Made by a program: the position numbers and the translations under genes. A DNA stretch of 64,000 nucleotides from NCBI RefSeq assembly GCF_002979455.1, contig NZ_PCOU01000019.1, forward strand, positions 1-64,000. The letters are read 5' to 3'. Source of the stretch: Chryseobacterium sp. MYb7. Lineage in GTDB: Bacteria; Bacteroidota; Bacteroidia; Flavobacteriales; Weeksellaceae. Of the stretch, positions 17,134 through 25,852 are shown one piece after another. Within the stretch, counting starts at the first letter, position 1. The number at the start of each line of letters is the position of its first letter. Under the pieces are notes generated by a model, which saw only the letters and a list, made by a program, of their open reading frames with translations, was not told the DNA's origin and did not search any database.

Positions 17134-18120
17134 ATGAAGAAGAAAAATATACTAAAAGGTGTTTTATTTGTAGGGATTGGAGCTAGTATATACGGTATGT
17201 TGGCCACTTTTGTGAAAATGGCTTATCATGATGGTTTTACAACTTCGGAAGTAACTACCTCTCAATTCGTTTTAGGTCTGACGGGACTTTTGATCCTTAA
17301 TCTTATTCAGACTTTAACCTCAAAACAAAAATTATCGCGGCCAAGCTCTAAAGAAGTCAGAATGTTGCTGCTTGCAGGAACCTCCCTGGGGGGAACAAGT
17401 TTATTCTATTATATTGCAGTACAGTACATCAATGTTTCTATTGCTATTGTTTTGCTGATGCAGTCAGTTTGGTTCAGTGTAGTAGTGGAAAGTATTATTA
17501 CTAAGAAGCTGCCTAATGCAAGAAAAGTAGTTTCTGTGGTTATCGTATTGCTGGGAACAGTTCTGGCAACTAATCTTATTAATATGGAAATAGAGCTGGA
17601 TTGGCACGGGGTATTCTGGGGTCTGATGGCGGCTGCTTCATATACCTTGACGATGTTTACTTCCAATACACTTGCTACCCATCTTCCGGTTTTCAGAAAG
17701 AGTATTATTATGCTGGCAGGTGGTTCAGTAGTAGTTTTTGCTTTTTTATTCTTTGCTCAGATAGGACCAATGTATTTTGATGGCTTAAAATCATTATACT
17801 TAAATTTCACAGATAATACAGAACACATTCACTCATTTAACTATTCAATATTTTTGACCTATGGATTTGTTTTAGCACTGTTTGGAACCATTATCCCTCC
17901 GATTTTATTCAATGTTGGATTTCCAAATGCAGGATTGGGACTGGGAAGTATTGTTTCCTCACTGGAGCTTCCGGTTTCCGTAACAATGGCTTTTGTTTTA
18001 CTGGGAGAGAAAGTATTTTTCATCCAATGGATAGGAATTGCGCTTATTCTTTTCGCTATTGTTCTGATGAACTTGCCTTCAAAGAAAGAAAAAGAAGTTG
18101 CGATGGCAGAATTATCTTAA
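17134..18120 (+). CDS. EamA/DMT-family transporter
   Basis: An inner-membrane transporter of 328 residues with ten predicted helices in two EamA repeats (first GVLFVGIGASIYGMLATFVK, second near GVFWGLMAAASYTLTMFTSN). The drug/metabolite transporter superfamily exports small metabolites or amino acids; the substrate cannot be told. The start at 17134 follows from the promoter box at 17108-17115. A serine/lysine-rich cytoplasmic tail ends the protein. The gene is monocistronic; terminator at 18147. Confidence 0.9.
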   Translation: MKKKNILKGVLFVGIGASIYGMLATFVKMAYHDGFTTSEVTTSQFVLGLTGLLILNLIQTLTSKQKLSRPSSKEVRMLLLAGTSLGGTSLFYYIAVQYINVSIAIVLLMQSVWFSVVVESIITKKLPNARKVVSVVIVLLGTVLATNLINMEIELDWHGVFWGLMAAASYTLTMFTSNTLATHLPVFRKSIIMLAGGSVVVFAFLFFAQIGPMYFDGLKSLYLNFTDNTEHIHSFNYSIFLTYGFVLALFGTIIPPILFNVGFPNAGLGLGSIVSSLELPVSVTMAFVLLGEKVFFIQWIGIALILFAIVLMNLPSKKEKEVAMAELS

Positions 18121-18146
18121 AAATATTTAATTAAAAATAACACTTG

Positions 18147-18174
18147 AAACCGTTCCTTTTGGAGCGGTTTTTTT
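18147..18174 (+). terminator. Terminator of the EamA gene
   Basis: AAACCGTTCC pairs with GGAGCGGTTT (one mismatch) around TTTT, followed by T-run. Confidence 0.85.
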
Positions 18175-18201
18175 AATTTTAATCTTTAAAATAAAAGTTT
18201 C

Positions 18202-19194
18202 ATGAAACATTTCAGAAATATATTGGCTGCTTTTACAATCACGTTCTCCGGTTTTATGTTTTCACAGGTAAAGCCTCTGGATGCAATGCTGTCTGATTAT
18301 CAATATCCTTATGAGGTTCATTTTCTTAATTTAAAGTCTCAGGGTGAAGATTTGAAGATGGCCTATATGGATGTGCAGCCACAAAAGCCCAATGGAAAAA
18401 CAATTATGCTTCTCCACGGGAAGAACTTTAATGGTGCTTATTGGGAGAGAACTGCTAAAGATCTTTCTGTTAAAGGATTCAGGGTAGTGATTCCGGATCA
18501 GATAGGATTTGGCAAGTCTTCAAAACCTCATGCTTACCAGTTTTCTTTTTCACAGCTGGCAGAAAATACAAAAGCAGTTCTGGATGAGCTAAAGATTGAT
18601 AAAGCTATAATTCTGGGACATTCGATGGGAGGAATGGTAGCGACCCGATTTACATTATTATATCCTGAGAAAGTACAGAAACTGATACTTGAGAATCCAA
18701 TCGGTCTGGAAGATTATAAGACTTTCGCAGCATATCAGACCATTGATCAGGCCTATCAGTCTGAACTTAAGAATACAGCCGAAACGTATAAAAATTATCA
18801 GCTGAAATTCTATTACGACAACAAATGGAAAGAAGAATATCAGCCCTGGCTTGATTTAATTGCTGGGTGGACGCTTCATAAAGATTATCCTCAGGTAGCC
18901 TGGGATGCAGCACTTACCACGGATATGATCTACAATCAACCCGTTTGTTATGAATTTAAGAATATTAAAGTTCCTACATTGCTTATCATTGGTACAAGAG
19001 ATAGAACGGCAATAGGAAAGGACAGAGCACCTAAAGAACTTCAGCCGAAAATGGGGCAGTATCAGGAACTTGGAAAGAAAACTCAACGTGAAATTGCCGG
19101 TTCAAAGCTTGTGGAGATTGAAAACGTAGGACATCTTCCCCATATTGAAGTCTATCCAAAATTCATTGAAGCAGTGTATAATTTTATACAATAA
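18202..19194 (+). CDS. Exported alpha/beta hydrolase
   Basis: A 330-residue hydrolase with a signal peptide (residues 1-21, ending SGFMFSQ). Oxyanion motif LLHGKNFNG, nucleophile elbow GHSMGGM (serine near residue 140), acid in IGTRDRTAIG and histidine in VGHLPHIE complete the triad. The insert between the nucleophile and the acid is a helical lid (DYKTFAAYQTIDQAYQSELK). Candidate activities include esterase, lipase or haloperoxidase-type; nothing narrows the substrate. It should act in the periplasm or outside. Monocistronic, convergent with the MFS gene. Confidence 0.88.
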   Translation: MKHFRNILAAFTITFSGFMFSQVKPLDAMLSDYQYPYEVHFLNLKSQGEDLKMAYMDVQPQKPNGKTIMLLHGKNFNGAYWERTAKDLSVKGFRVVIPDQIGFGKSSKPHAYQFSFSQLAENTKAVLDELKIDKAIILGHSMGGMVATRFTLLYPEKVQKLILENPIGLEDYKTFAAYQTIDQAYQSELKNTAETYKNYQLKFYYDNKWKEEYQPWLDLIAGWTLHKDYPQVAWDAALTTDMIYNQPVCYEFKNIKVPTLLIIGTRDRTAIGKDRAPKELQPKMGQYQELGKKTQREIAGSKLVEIENVGHLPHIEVYPKFIEAVYNFIQ

Positions 19195-19340
19195 ATCAAT
19201 CTTTAGCCATAAAATATTTGAAACATTAAGTTTTTGCAAGGGATTAAAAATAGTAAGCACTATAAACATTCTGCTTAATTTTTCATCTTTGATGAAGCTT
19301 AACTCATCTTATCACCTTCATTAAACATAATGTTTCAAAA

Positions 19341-20483
19341 TCAATTCTTTTTGCCTTCAAATAGCAGTAAAGTACCAACTCCAATTCCAGAAAACAACAC
19401 GCACGAAATTCCCAGATTTTGTATTAAACCAATACCTATTAGTCCTGAACCTATCAGTATATAATAAATCAATCCCAGTAAAGCCCCGGCACTTCCTGTT
19501 TCATTTTTATAATTAATAAGTGCTGTACTCAGAATATTAGGGATAGCCGTACTGAATGCCATTACAATAAAAAAATAGGGAATTAAGAAGTAAATTCCTT
19601 TACTTGCCAGAATCCACACAAAAATAGAGGCTGCAAATGCTGTAAATGTACTTGCTTTAACTAAATATTTAGGTTGTATGTTTCTCAATAACAGAAATCT
19701 GTTAAGCTTTGCCCCTGCAAATGTTCCAGCTGCCAATATGATACTGCTATATCCAAATGTATATGAGGAATAATGGTATTCTTTAAAGATAAACGGGGCT
19801 AGAGAGTAATACGAAAACAGGAGGACATTAAAGCTCATGATTAATAAACAGCATCTGATAATTTCCCCATCCTGAATCATTCGCTTGAACAATTTTACCA
19901 AAGTACTTATGTTGATTTCTTTTACCGAATGATGTGTTTCAGAAATTTTTTGCCTCGAAATAGTGAAGAATAATACAGCCAGCAAACACAATGTGACAAA
20001 TATTCCCTGATGTCCAACGGAAGAGGCCAATACTGAACCAGTAATCATTCCCACTACAGGACTTACAGATAAGCCAATTCCGATCCAGGAAAAAACTTTG
20101 CTGAGATGATCTTTGTCATAGCTGTCTCTTAAAATGGTTTGTGTAACAATAGAACCTACAGAAATTCCAAATGCTGAAATAATTCTGGCTGCAAGAAAAA
20201 TGATAAAATTGGGTGCGAAAACAGCTGTTAAAGCTCCGATTCCATAGGTAATGAGACCATATTCTAATGATTTTTTTCTTCCGATTCTGTCACATTGAAC
20301 GCCCCAAAATGCCACTCCCAGAGCAAATGCTATAAAATATAAACTGATCGTCAAAGTTACAGATTCTTCTTTCACCCCGAACTTTTCCTGAACCATGGGT
20401 AAAACAGGGCTATAGATGGTTTCTATAAACTGCGGAAGCATTACCAGCAAAGTCAGCAGCCATATAGGATTTGTCTTTTTCAT
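19341..20483 (-). CDS. MFS transporter (Bcr/CflA-like drug efflux)
   Basis: A major facilitator of 380 residues with twelve predicted helices. The motif after helix 2 (GVQCDRIGRKKSLEYG) is the MFS signature D-R-x-G-R-K/R, and the N-terminal layout matches the 12-helix DHA1 drug-efflux group such as Bcr/CflA. The start at 20483 (MKKTNPIWLL) is chosen over one 20 codons upstream: the upstream segment is unlike a transporter N-terminus and overlaps a likely promoter box (AAACTTTG on the minus strand near 20500). The gene is divergent from an AraC regulator at 20563, its likely controller. Confidence 0.88.
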   Translation of the reverse strand: MKKTNPIWLLTLLVMLPQFIETIYSPVLPMVQEKFGVKEESVTLTISLYFIAFALGVAFWGVQCDRIGRKKSLEYGLITYGIGALTAVFAPNFIIFLAARIISAFGISVGSIVTQTILRDSYDKDHLSKVFSWIGIGLSVSPVVGMITGSVLASSVGHQGIFVTLCLLAVLFFTISRQKISETHHSVKEINISTLVKLFKRMIQDGEIIRCCLLIMSFNVLLFSYYSLAPFIFKEYHYSSYTFGYSSIILAAGTFAGAKLNRFLLLRNIQPKYLVKASTFTAFAASIFVWILASKGIYFLIPYFFIVMAFSTAIPNILSTALINYKNETGSAGALLGLIYYILIGSGLIGIGLIQNLGISCVLFSGIGVGTLLLFEGKKN

Positions 20484-20562
20484 TTTTTTTTTTCTGCAAA
20501 GTTTCCAAAAAATGAATGTATATTTATAATGAGATAAAAACAAAAAACATCAAAAATAGGAC

Positions 20563-21345
20563 ATGGCTGTATTAAAACAGAATGAAGAATTTAATGCCGA
20601 TTCTATTCCGGAAATGGTAGTTGGAATAGCCTCAGATATGGTATTGCATGATTCCGGTTTTCATTTTCATAAAACGAAATCTCAGTTGTTGTATGCACCA
20701 TCAGGCTGTATGACGGTTACTACTTCTGACAGGCAATTAGTTTTGCCTCCGTTTAGAATGCTCTGGATTCCAGCAAATGAAGTTCACCGTGTCAATTTTA
20801 GAAATATTGTAGCCTATAGATCGATTTATTTTGATGAAAATTATGCAGGAAAATATATAGGTTCGGGTCTTAAAGTTTTGCATGTAAATCCTTTGCTAAA
20901 AGAAATTATAGAAAGGATCTGTTTTTGGGAATGGTCTGCTCTCAAAAATGATCAGACCCATCTTTTAAAAGTATTCTGGGATGAAATGCAAAGCGCACCG
21001 GAAGAAAAACTGGAACTTAAAATGCCACGGGACCGGCGGTTTAAGAAAATTGTAGAAGACTGGACTCAGCGTAACTCTACACCTCCCATGTTGAAAAATC
21101 TTGCAGAAGAAGTAGGGGTTGTGGAAAAGACAATCAGCCGTATTTTTAAAAAAGAAACAGAATTGTCTTATCAGGACTGGAGACAGCAATGGAGGCTGCA
21201 ACGCTCCATTGAACTTTTGGTAGAAGGCAATTCAATAGGAGAGGTGTCTCATATTCTTGATTTTTCTTCGGACAGTGCTTTTATTGAGTTTTTTAAAAAG
21301 CATACAGGATCTACTCCTTTACAATATCTGATGAAAAACGAATAG
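20563..21345 (+). CDS. AraC-family regulator, divergent from the MFS gene
   Basis: A 260-residue regulator with an N-terminal cupin (residues 30-100; HFHKTKSQLLYAPSG, then RMLWIPANEVHRV) and a C-terminal AraC helix-turn-helix pair (LAEEVGVVEKTISRIFKKET, then IGEVSHILDFSSDSAFIEFF and KKHTGSTPLQY). The layout matches the short cupin-AraC regulators found next to efflux permeases. The 79 bases between the two start codons hold both promoters, so binding there could control both genes. The inducer is unknown. Confidence 0.9.
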   Translation: MAVLKQNEEFNADSIPEMVVGIASDMVLHDSGFHFHKTKSQLLYAPSGCMTVTTSDRQLVLPPFRMLWIPANEVHRVNFRNIVAYRSIYFDENYAGKYIGSGLKVLHVNPLLKEIIERICFWEWSALKNDQTHLLKVFWDEMQSAPEEKLELKMPRDRRFKKIVEDWTQRNSTPPMLKNLAEEVGVVEKTISRIFKKETELSYQDWRQQWRLQRSIELLVEGNSIGEVSHILDFSSDSAFIEFFKKHTGSTPLQYLMKNE

Positions 21346-21419
21346 TCATCAAGTAAAAAGAGATTGAGAAAATAGGGTCTTTAATCAAAAGAAAGATTAA
21401 ATTTTTTTTTTAGGTTGTT

Positions 21420-21452
21420 AACCATGTCAAGGTTTTAAACCTTGACATGGTT
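21420..21452. repeat. 33-bp palindrome, copy A
   Basis: AACCATGTCAAGGTT, centre TTA, AACCTTGACATGGTT; arms perfect over 15 bases, extended by TTA/TAA. An identical-armed copy with a different centre is at 48506. The remaining bases of this 300-base gap show nothing else. Confidence 0.85.
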
Positions 21453-21649
21453 AATGATCTGCTTGTAAAAAAAATCAAAATGAATTCTACTACAAAAATC
21501 TCTGATTTTTCTTAACTTATCTTACCTCCTTAAAAACTCTTAATGGTTTAAAACTGGTAAACATTTCTTGCCCTATGCAAAGTCTATTGAAAAGTAATTT
21601 GCTTAAAATTGTATGAGTCAACAGAATAGCTTTACAAAAAATAAAGAAT

Positions 21650-22093
21650 ATGGACAATTATACTACTACAATTGAACTCAAGGCAGCGGCAGAGAAGACC
21701 TATGAAGCACTTGCTCATCAGATTCCTCTTTGGTGGTCTGAGCTATTTACCGGAGCATCAGCACAGGAAGGCGATGTTTTTACAGTAAGATTTGGAGACA
21801 ATATTCATAAGACAATACGAATAAAAGAATCAATACCCAATTTGAGAATAATCTGGTTGGTTGAAGATTCTTTGATTGCCATTCCTGAATTAAAAAATCA
21901 GACTGAATGGATTGGGACAACTATCGTCTGGGAAATGGAACAAAAGGAAAACAGCAGCTTGCTGCAGCTTACCCATACAGGGTTGAATCCGGCTGTGGAA
22001 TGCTATACTATTTGTTCTGGTGGCTGGAATCAGTTTGTCGGAAGTTTGAAACTCTTTCTGGAAACCGGCAACGGAACTCCGTATAAGAAATAA
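21650..22093 (+). CDS. SRPBCC (AHSA1-like) domain protein
   Basis: A small soluble protein of 147 residues with the START/Bet v 1 helix-grip fold: N-terminal strand TTTIELKAAAEKTYEALAHQ, central GDVFTVRFG, a strand WIGTTIVWEMEQKENSSLLQ, and the C-terminal helix SGGWNQFVGSLKLFLETGNG. AHSA1-type proteins bind hydrophobic ligands or act in stress responses; this one has no partner gene to narrow it. Monocistronic; bidirectional terminator at 22114 shared with rplS. Confidence 0.8.
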   Translation: MDNYTTTIELKAAAEKTYEALAHQIPLWWSELFTGASAQEGDVFTVRFGDNIHKTIRIKESIPNLRIIWLVEDSLIAIPELKNQTEWIGTTIVWEMEQKENSSLLQLTHTGLNPAVECYTICSGGWNQFVGSLKLFLETGNGTPYKK

Positions 22094-22113
22094 GATAAAA
22101 AATGTTTTAACAA

Positions 22114-22149
22114 AAAAAGAGACTGTTTACATGTAAACAGCCTCTTTTT
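22114..22149. terminator. Bidirectional terminator between SRPBCC gene and rplS
   Basis: AAAAAGAG, then CTGTTTAC and GTAAACAG, then CTCTTTTT: a long stem with T-run on one strand and A-run on the other, between convergent genes. Confidence 0.85.
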
Positions 22150-22168
22150 GTATGTATTGTTGTCTGAA

Positions 22169-22525
22169 TTATTTCTTCTTGTAAGCAGCGTCTTTGATTC
22201 TTGCTTTTTTACCTCTAAGGTCTCTGAAGTAGTAAATTCTAGCTCTTCTAACTCTACCTCTTCTATCAACCTCAATTTTTTGAAGTGCAGGTAAGTTAAT
22301 AGGGAATACTCTTTCTACACCTACATCACCACTCATTTTTCTGATGGTAAAAGTTTTTGTAGATCCAGTACCTCTTAGTTGGATAACTGTTCCTTTGAAG
22401 AACTGAGTTCTAGTCTTTTGTCCTTCTTTAATTTCGTAATACACAGTAATTGTATCACCTGCTTTGAATTCAGGGAATTCTTTTTTCGCAATGTACTTGT
22501 CTTGTACGTACTTTAATAAATCCAT
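22169..22525 (-). CDS. rplS: 50S ribosomal protein L19
   Basis: Ribosomal protein L19, 118 residues, sits at the 30S-50S interface. Typical motifs: FKAGDTITVYYEIKEGQKTR, then FKGTVIQLRGTGSTKTFTIR, GVERVFPINLPALQKIEVDR and GRVRRARIYYFRDLRGKKAR. Length is normal. The leader is short (from about 22591) and the promoter lies at 22595-22602. The gene stands alone rather than in the rpsP-rimM-trmD-rplS operon of proteobacteria. Confidence 0.98.
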   Translation of the reverse strand: MDLLKYVQDKYIAKKEFPEFKAGDTITVYYEIKEGQKTRTQFFKGTVIQLRGTGSTKTFTIRKMSGDVGVERVFPINLPALQKIEVDRRGRVRRARIYYFRDLRGKKARIKDAAYKKK

Positions 22526-22553
22526 TATTAATAAAATAAAATGTTAAAGCTAA

Positions 22554-22602
22554 GCAACTTACACGTTCTTCGTCAGAGGTTGAATAACAGGTTGCAAATG
22601 TA
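22554..22602 (-). promoter_or_regulatory. rplS promoter and short leader
   Basis: TACATTTG on the minus strand (22595-22602) fits the -7 consensus; a TTG lies about 21 bases upstream. GCAAC at the box and GTTGC 35 bases downstream could pair, but the first arm overlaps the likely start point, so a leader hairpin is doubtful. Confidence 0.45.
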
Positions 22603-22821
22603 CAAAATAGTTTTTGAATACGCCAAATAATTAATGTGCTAAAAACTATAATTTTTTCGTTCCGATTTTGCTGAAAAATTAACAGTTTCTTCAAAGTACC
22701 ATCAGACTGAGTTTATATGGGAATTCTACTTTTGCCCGAAATAAAAAATCACAGCAATGATTTTTTAATTGACTGATTTACAATTCGAAATTCTATATGT
22801 TATTTTAAAACGAAAACGATT

Positions 22822-25560
22822 ATGAAACATTATTTCTTCTTTTTTTGTTTCGCGGTCCAGATGGCTTTCGGGCAGGCTTTGTATCCTTATTTACAAAACC
22901 CGACTCCCAATTCTATGATCGTCAATTGGAAAACAGCTTCCAATAATGAAACAACAGTGATCTATGGAGATTCTCCAACCAACCTGAATGTAACGGTAAC
23001 GGGAACCACCAATATCTTCTCAGATACAGGATACAACAACAACTATTATTATCACACGGCAAAGGTTAACAATCTGCAGCCGAATACAAAATACTATTAT
23101 AAGATCAAAACAGGAACAAGTGAGTCTGCTATTTATAATTTCAGAACGCTTCCTTTACCTGGACAGCCTGTAACGGCTAATGGAAAAATCCGATTCCTTA
23201 TCATGGGAGACAACCAGATCAAAGCAGAACCAAGATATGATACGCTTACTTTGAATGCTTATAAAAAATTAAAAGAAAAGTTCGGGGCAACTACCGATCC
23301 TTCTGATAATATTGCGCTTACTTTTATGGTGGGTGATCAGGTAGACGTTGGAACTCTGGATCACTATGAAAATGTTCACTTTAAAAAGAATATTAAATTA
23401 TCGCCTTATCTGCCTATTCAGACAACGGTAGGAAACCATGAGACCTATGGAACGATGGGAATGAATTCTTACTATGCTCACTTTTATATTGATGAAATTA
23501 GTTATAAAGGAATAAGCTCAGGAAATGAAAATTATTATGCTCAACAGGCTGGTAATGTATTATTCGTAAGTTTAAGTTCAGAACATACAGGATCTGCACA
23601 GCAGACATGGCTTCAGCAAGTCTTAACAGCAGCCAACAATGATGCTACCGTAGACTGGATTATTTCTTTAAGCCACAGACCTTACCAGGCAGAGCAGTAT
23701 GTAGGAGATATTTCTACATGGGTAAGAGAAAATGCAGTACCGCTTCTGGTAACTTCAGATAAATATCTGATGCACGTAGGAGCCCACCATCACCTGTATC
23801 ACAGAGGCCAGCTTAAAAATACACCGAATTATCAGATCATTTCAGGAGGAACAGCCTGGGATCAATACTGGGGAATGTCTAATGAGCAGGATTTTGATGA
23901 TGTTCAGAAAACATTGACAGACTGGACGTATCAGATTGTGGAAGTAGATATTCCGACAGGAAAAGTAGATATCGAATGTTATTCGATTGGTGGAGTGTAC
24001 AACAAGAAAAATAATGTCCTGGTAGATTCTTTCCACAGATATAAAAACCAGCCTAAACCGGCAAAACCATCCATCACAAACAATTTCACAGGTACTATTA
24101 CTTTGCCACTGACATTGAATGGAAGTGCATTTTCCTCTTCAAACGGAGAGCTTTTAAATACAACACAATTCCTGTTGAGTAAAACTTCTAATTTTTCTGT
24201 CATTGAAAAAGAATTCTACAGAGATTTTGAAAACTGGTTCGGAAAAGATGGAAACGGAACTCCGGATAAAACCAAAAACCTGAATGATGGAGTAGATATT
24301 ACAAAAGTAACGCTGGCTTCGAATTCTATTCCAAATGGTATCTATTATGTGAAAACACGTTACAGAGACAGAAACCTTGAATGGAGTGAATGGAGTGATG
24401 TAAAGCAGTTCGAAATTACAGGAAGTGTAGTGTCAAATCCTACATTTACTTTAAATAAAACAGAATATGCTCAAAACGAAGCGATCACGGCTACTTATAC
24501 AGGAGGTCCAGGAAATCAGCAAGATTGGGTAGGAATTTATAAGAAAGGACAAACTCCGGCTTCAACCACTTCACAAGGGTTTGTTTATACGAACGGACAG
24601 ACTGCCGGAACAGCTACTTTCCCGAATGGTTTGGCTGCTAAAGGTCAGTATTTTGCAGGATTTTTTGCGAATGGCGGTTATACGGAAATTACGGCAAGAA
24701 AAAATTTCTATGTAGGACCGAAAGTGCAGCTTCAGGCTACAGCAGACACGTATCCGGTAGGAGGAACGGTTGTCATCAATTTTACAGACGGACCAAGCCT
24801 GCAGAAAGACTGGATCGGAATTTATAAAATGGGACAGACTCCGGGAACTACTGCTTCTATCAAATGGAGCTATGTGACAGCTGCTTCTGGAACCCTTAAT
24901 TTCACAGGACTTCCAAAAGGATATTATTACGCTCAGTACTTATTGGAAGACGGATACAACGGAATCGGGGAGAAGGTATTCTTTAAAGTGGGAGACATTG
25001 TCACTGACCTGTGGATCAACAAACCGGTCTATACTTTAGGAGAAAATATTACGGCTTCATGGACGGATTCTCCTGGAATCATCAAAGACTGGCTGGGAAT
25101 TTATCCTCAAAGTATTCAGACACCGGATGATAACTTTGTTTCTTATACGTATTTTGACGGTGTAACTCAGGGAACAAAGACAATTCAGGGAACAGCGGTA
25201 CCTGCCACTCCAGGAAATTATTATATGGTCATGTTTACCAATGACTCTTATACGGAAGTTTCCAACAGAGTACAGTTTCAGGTGGCTTCTCCTACTTTAG
25301 GAACAGAAGAAACAAGAAGCACAGAGAAAAATGTAGTGTTGTATCCAAATCCAACGAAACCGGGACAACCTACTTTTATTAAAAGTGATTATCCAATTGA
25401 AAAAATTGAATTAGTTTCAGCTTCAGGAGAACTACTTTATGTATCGAAAAATATCAATAACCAGCGTTTCTCTTTGGTGAATGAAAACCTTCCGGCTGGT
25501 GTTTATTTTGTAAAAGTACACGGAAGAAAACTATTTACTTTAAAGCTGATTATTCAGTAA
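22822..25560 (+). CDS. Secreted purple-acid-phosphatase-like phosphoesterase, T9SS cargo
   Basis: A 912-residue secreted metallophosphoesterase. Signal peptide residues 1-18; purple-acid-phosphatase N-terminal (FN3-like) domain about 20-110; catalytic domain about 120-400 with metal-site blocks MGDNQIK, VGDQVDVG, VGNHETYG, SLSHRP and GAHHHLYH. From about 535 to 825 come three tandem Ig-like repeats of 90-100 residues, each with the block QDWVGIYKKGQ / KDWIGIYKMGQ / KDWLGIYPQS. The C-terminus (LYPNPTKPGQPTFIK) is a T9SS type A sorting domain. It likely releases phosphate from organic esters outside the cell. Monocistronic, terminator at 25587. Confidence 0.92.
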   Translation: MKHYFFFFCFAVQMAFGQALYPYLQNPTPNSMIVNWKTASNNETTVIYGDSPTNLNVTVTGTTNIFSDTGYNNNYYYHTAKVNNLQPNTKYYYKIKTGTSESAIYNFRTLPLPGQPVTANGKIRFLIMGDNQIKAEPRYDTLTLNAYKKLKEKFGATTDPSDNIALTFMVGDQVDVGTLDHYENVHFKKNIKLSPYLPIQTTVGNHETYGTMGMNSYYAHFYIDEISYKGISSGNENYYAQQAGNVLFVSLSSEHTGSAQQTWLQQVLTAANNDATVDWIISLSHRPYQAEQYVGDISTWVRENAVPLLVTSDKYLMHVGAHHHLYHRGQLKNTPNYQIISGGTAWDQYWGMSNEQDFDDVQKTLTDWTYQIVEVDIPTGKVDIECYSIGGVYNKKNNVLVDSFHRYKNQPKPAKPSITNNFTGTITLPLTLNGSAFSSSNGELLNTTQFLLSKTSNFSVIEKEFYRDFENWFGKDGNGTPDKTKNLNDGVDITKVTLASNSIPNGIYYVKTRYRDRNLEWSEWSDVKQFEITGSVVSNPTFTLNKTEYAQNEAITATYTGGPGNQQDWVGIYKKGQTPASTTSQGFVYTNGQTAGTATFPNGLAAKGQYFAGFFANGGYTEITARKNFYVGPKVQLQATADTYPVGGTVVINFTDGPSLQKDWIGIYKMGQTPGTTASIKWSYVTAASGTLNFTGLPKGYYYAQYLLEDGYNGIGEKVFFKVGDIVTDLWINKPVYTLGENITASWTDSPGIIKDWLGIYPQSIQTPDDNFVSYTYFDGVTQGTKTIQGTAVPATPGNYYMVMFTNDSYTEVSNRVQFQVASPTLGTEETRSTEKNVVLYPNPTKPGQPTFIKSDYPIEKIELVSASGELLYVSKNINNQRFSLVNENLPAGVYFVKVHGRKLFTLKLIIQ

Positions 25561-25586
25561 AATAAGCTAAATACAATGATAATTTT

Positions 25587-25617
25587 AGAGGCTGCCAGCA
25601 ATGGCAGCCTCTTTTTT
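25587..25617 (+). terminator. Terminator of the phosphoesterase gene
   Basis: AGAGGCTGCC pairs with GGCAGCCTCT around AGCAAT, followed by six T. Confidence 0.92.
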
Positions 25618-25642
25618 ATTTAATTTTTCACAAAGTATACCC

Positions 25643-25803
25643 ATAATCATCCGTGAAGATCTGCGCAATCTGTGGACAATATCATATATGAAGTTCATAC
25701 AAATATCAGTTGAGTCAGCAAAATCTGCATTATATAAGGAATTCTACCAGAGTCAAAAATAAGCATAATCATTTGTGAAAATCTGTGTCATCTGTGGGCA
25801 AAT
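25643..25803. repeat. Pair of diverged direct repeats
   Basis: ATAATCATCCGTGAAGATCT with following sequence (25643-25680) and ATAATCATTTGTGAAAATCT with following sequence (25765-25803) match at about 30 of 38 positions, ending in CTGTGGAC/CTGTGGGC. A related phrase occurs near 35585. Probably a dispersed intergenic repeat family. Confidence 0.6.
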
Positions 25804-25852
25804 AAAAAGCAGTTCCAAAAAATTGAAACTGCCTTAAATATATAGGTGGTGA

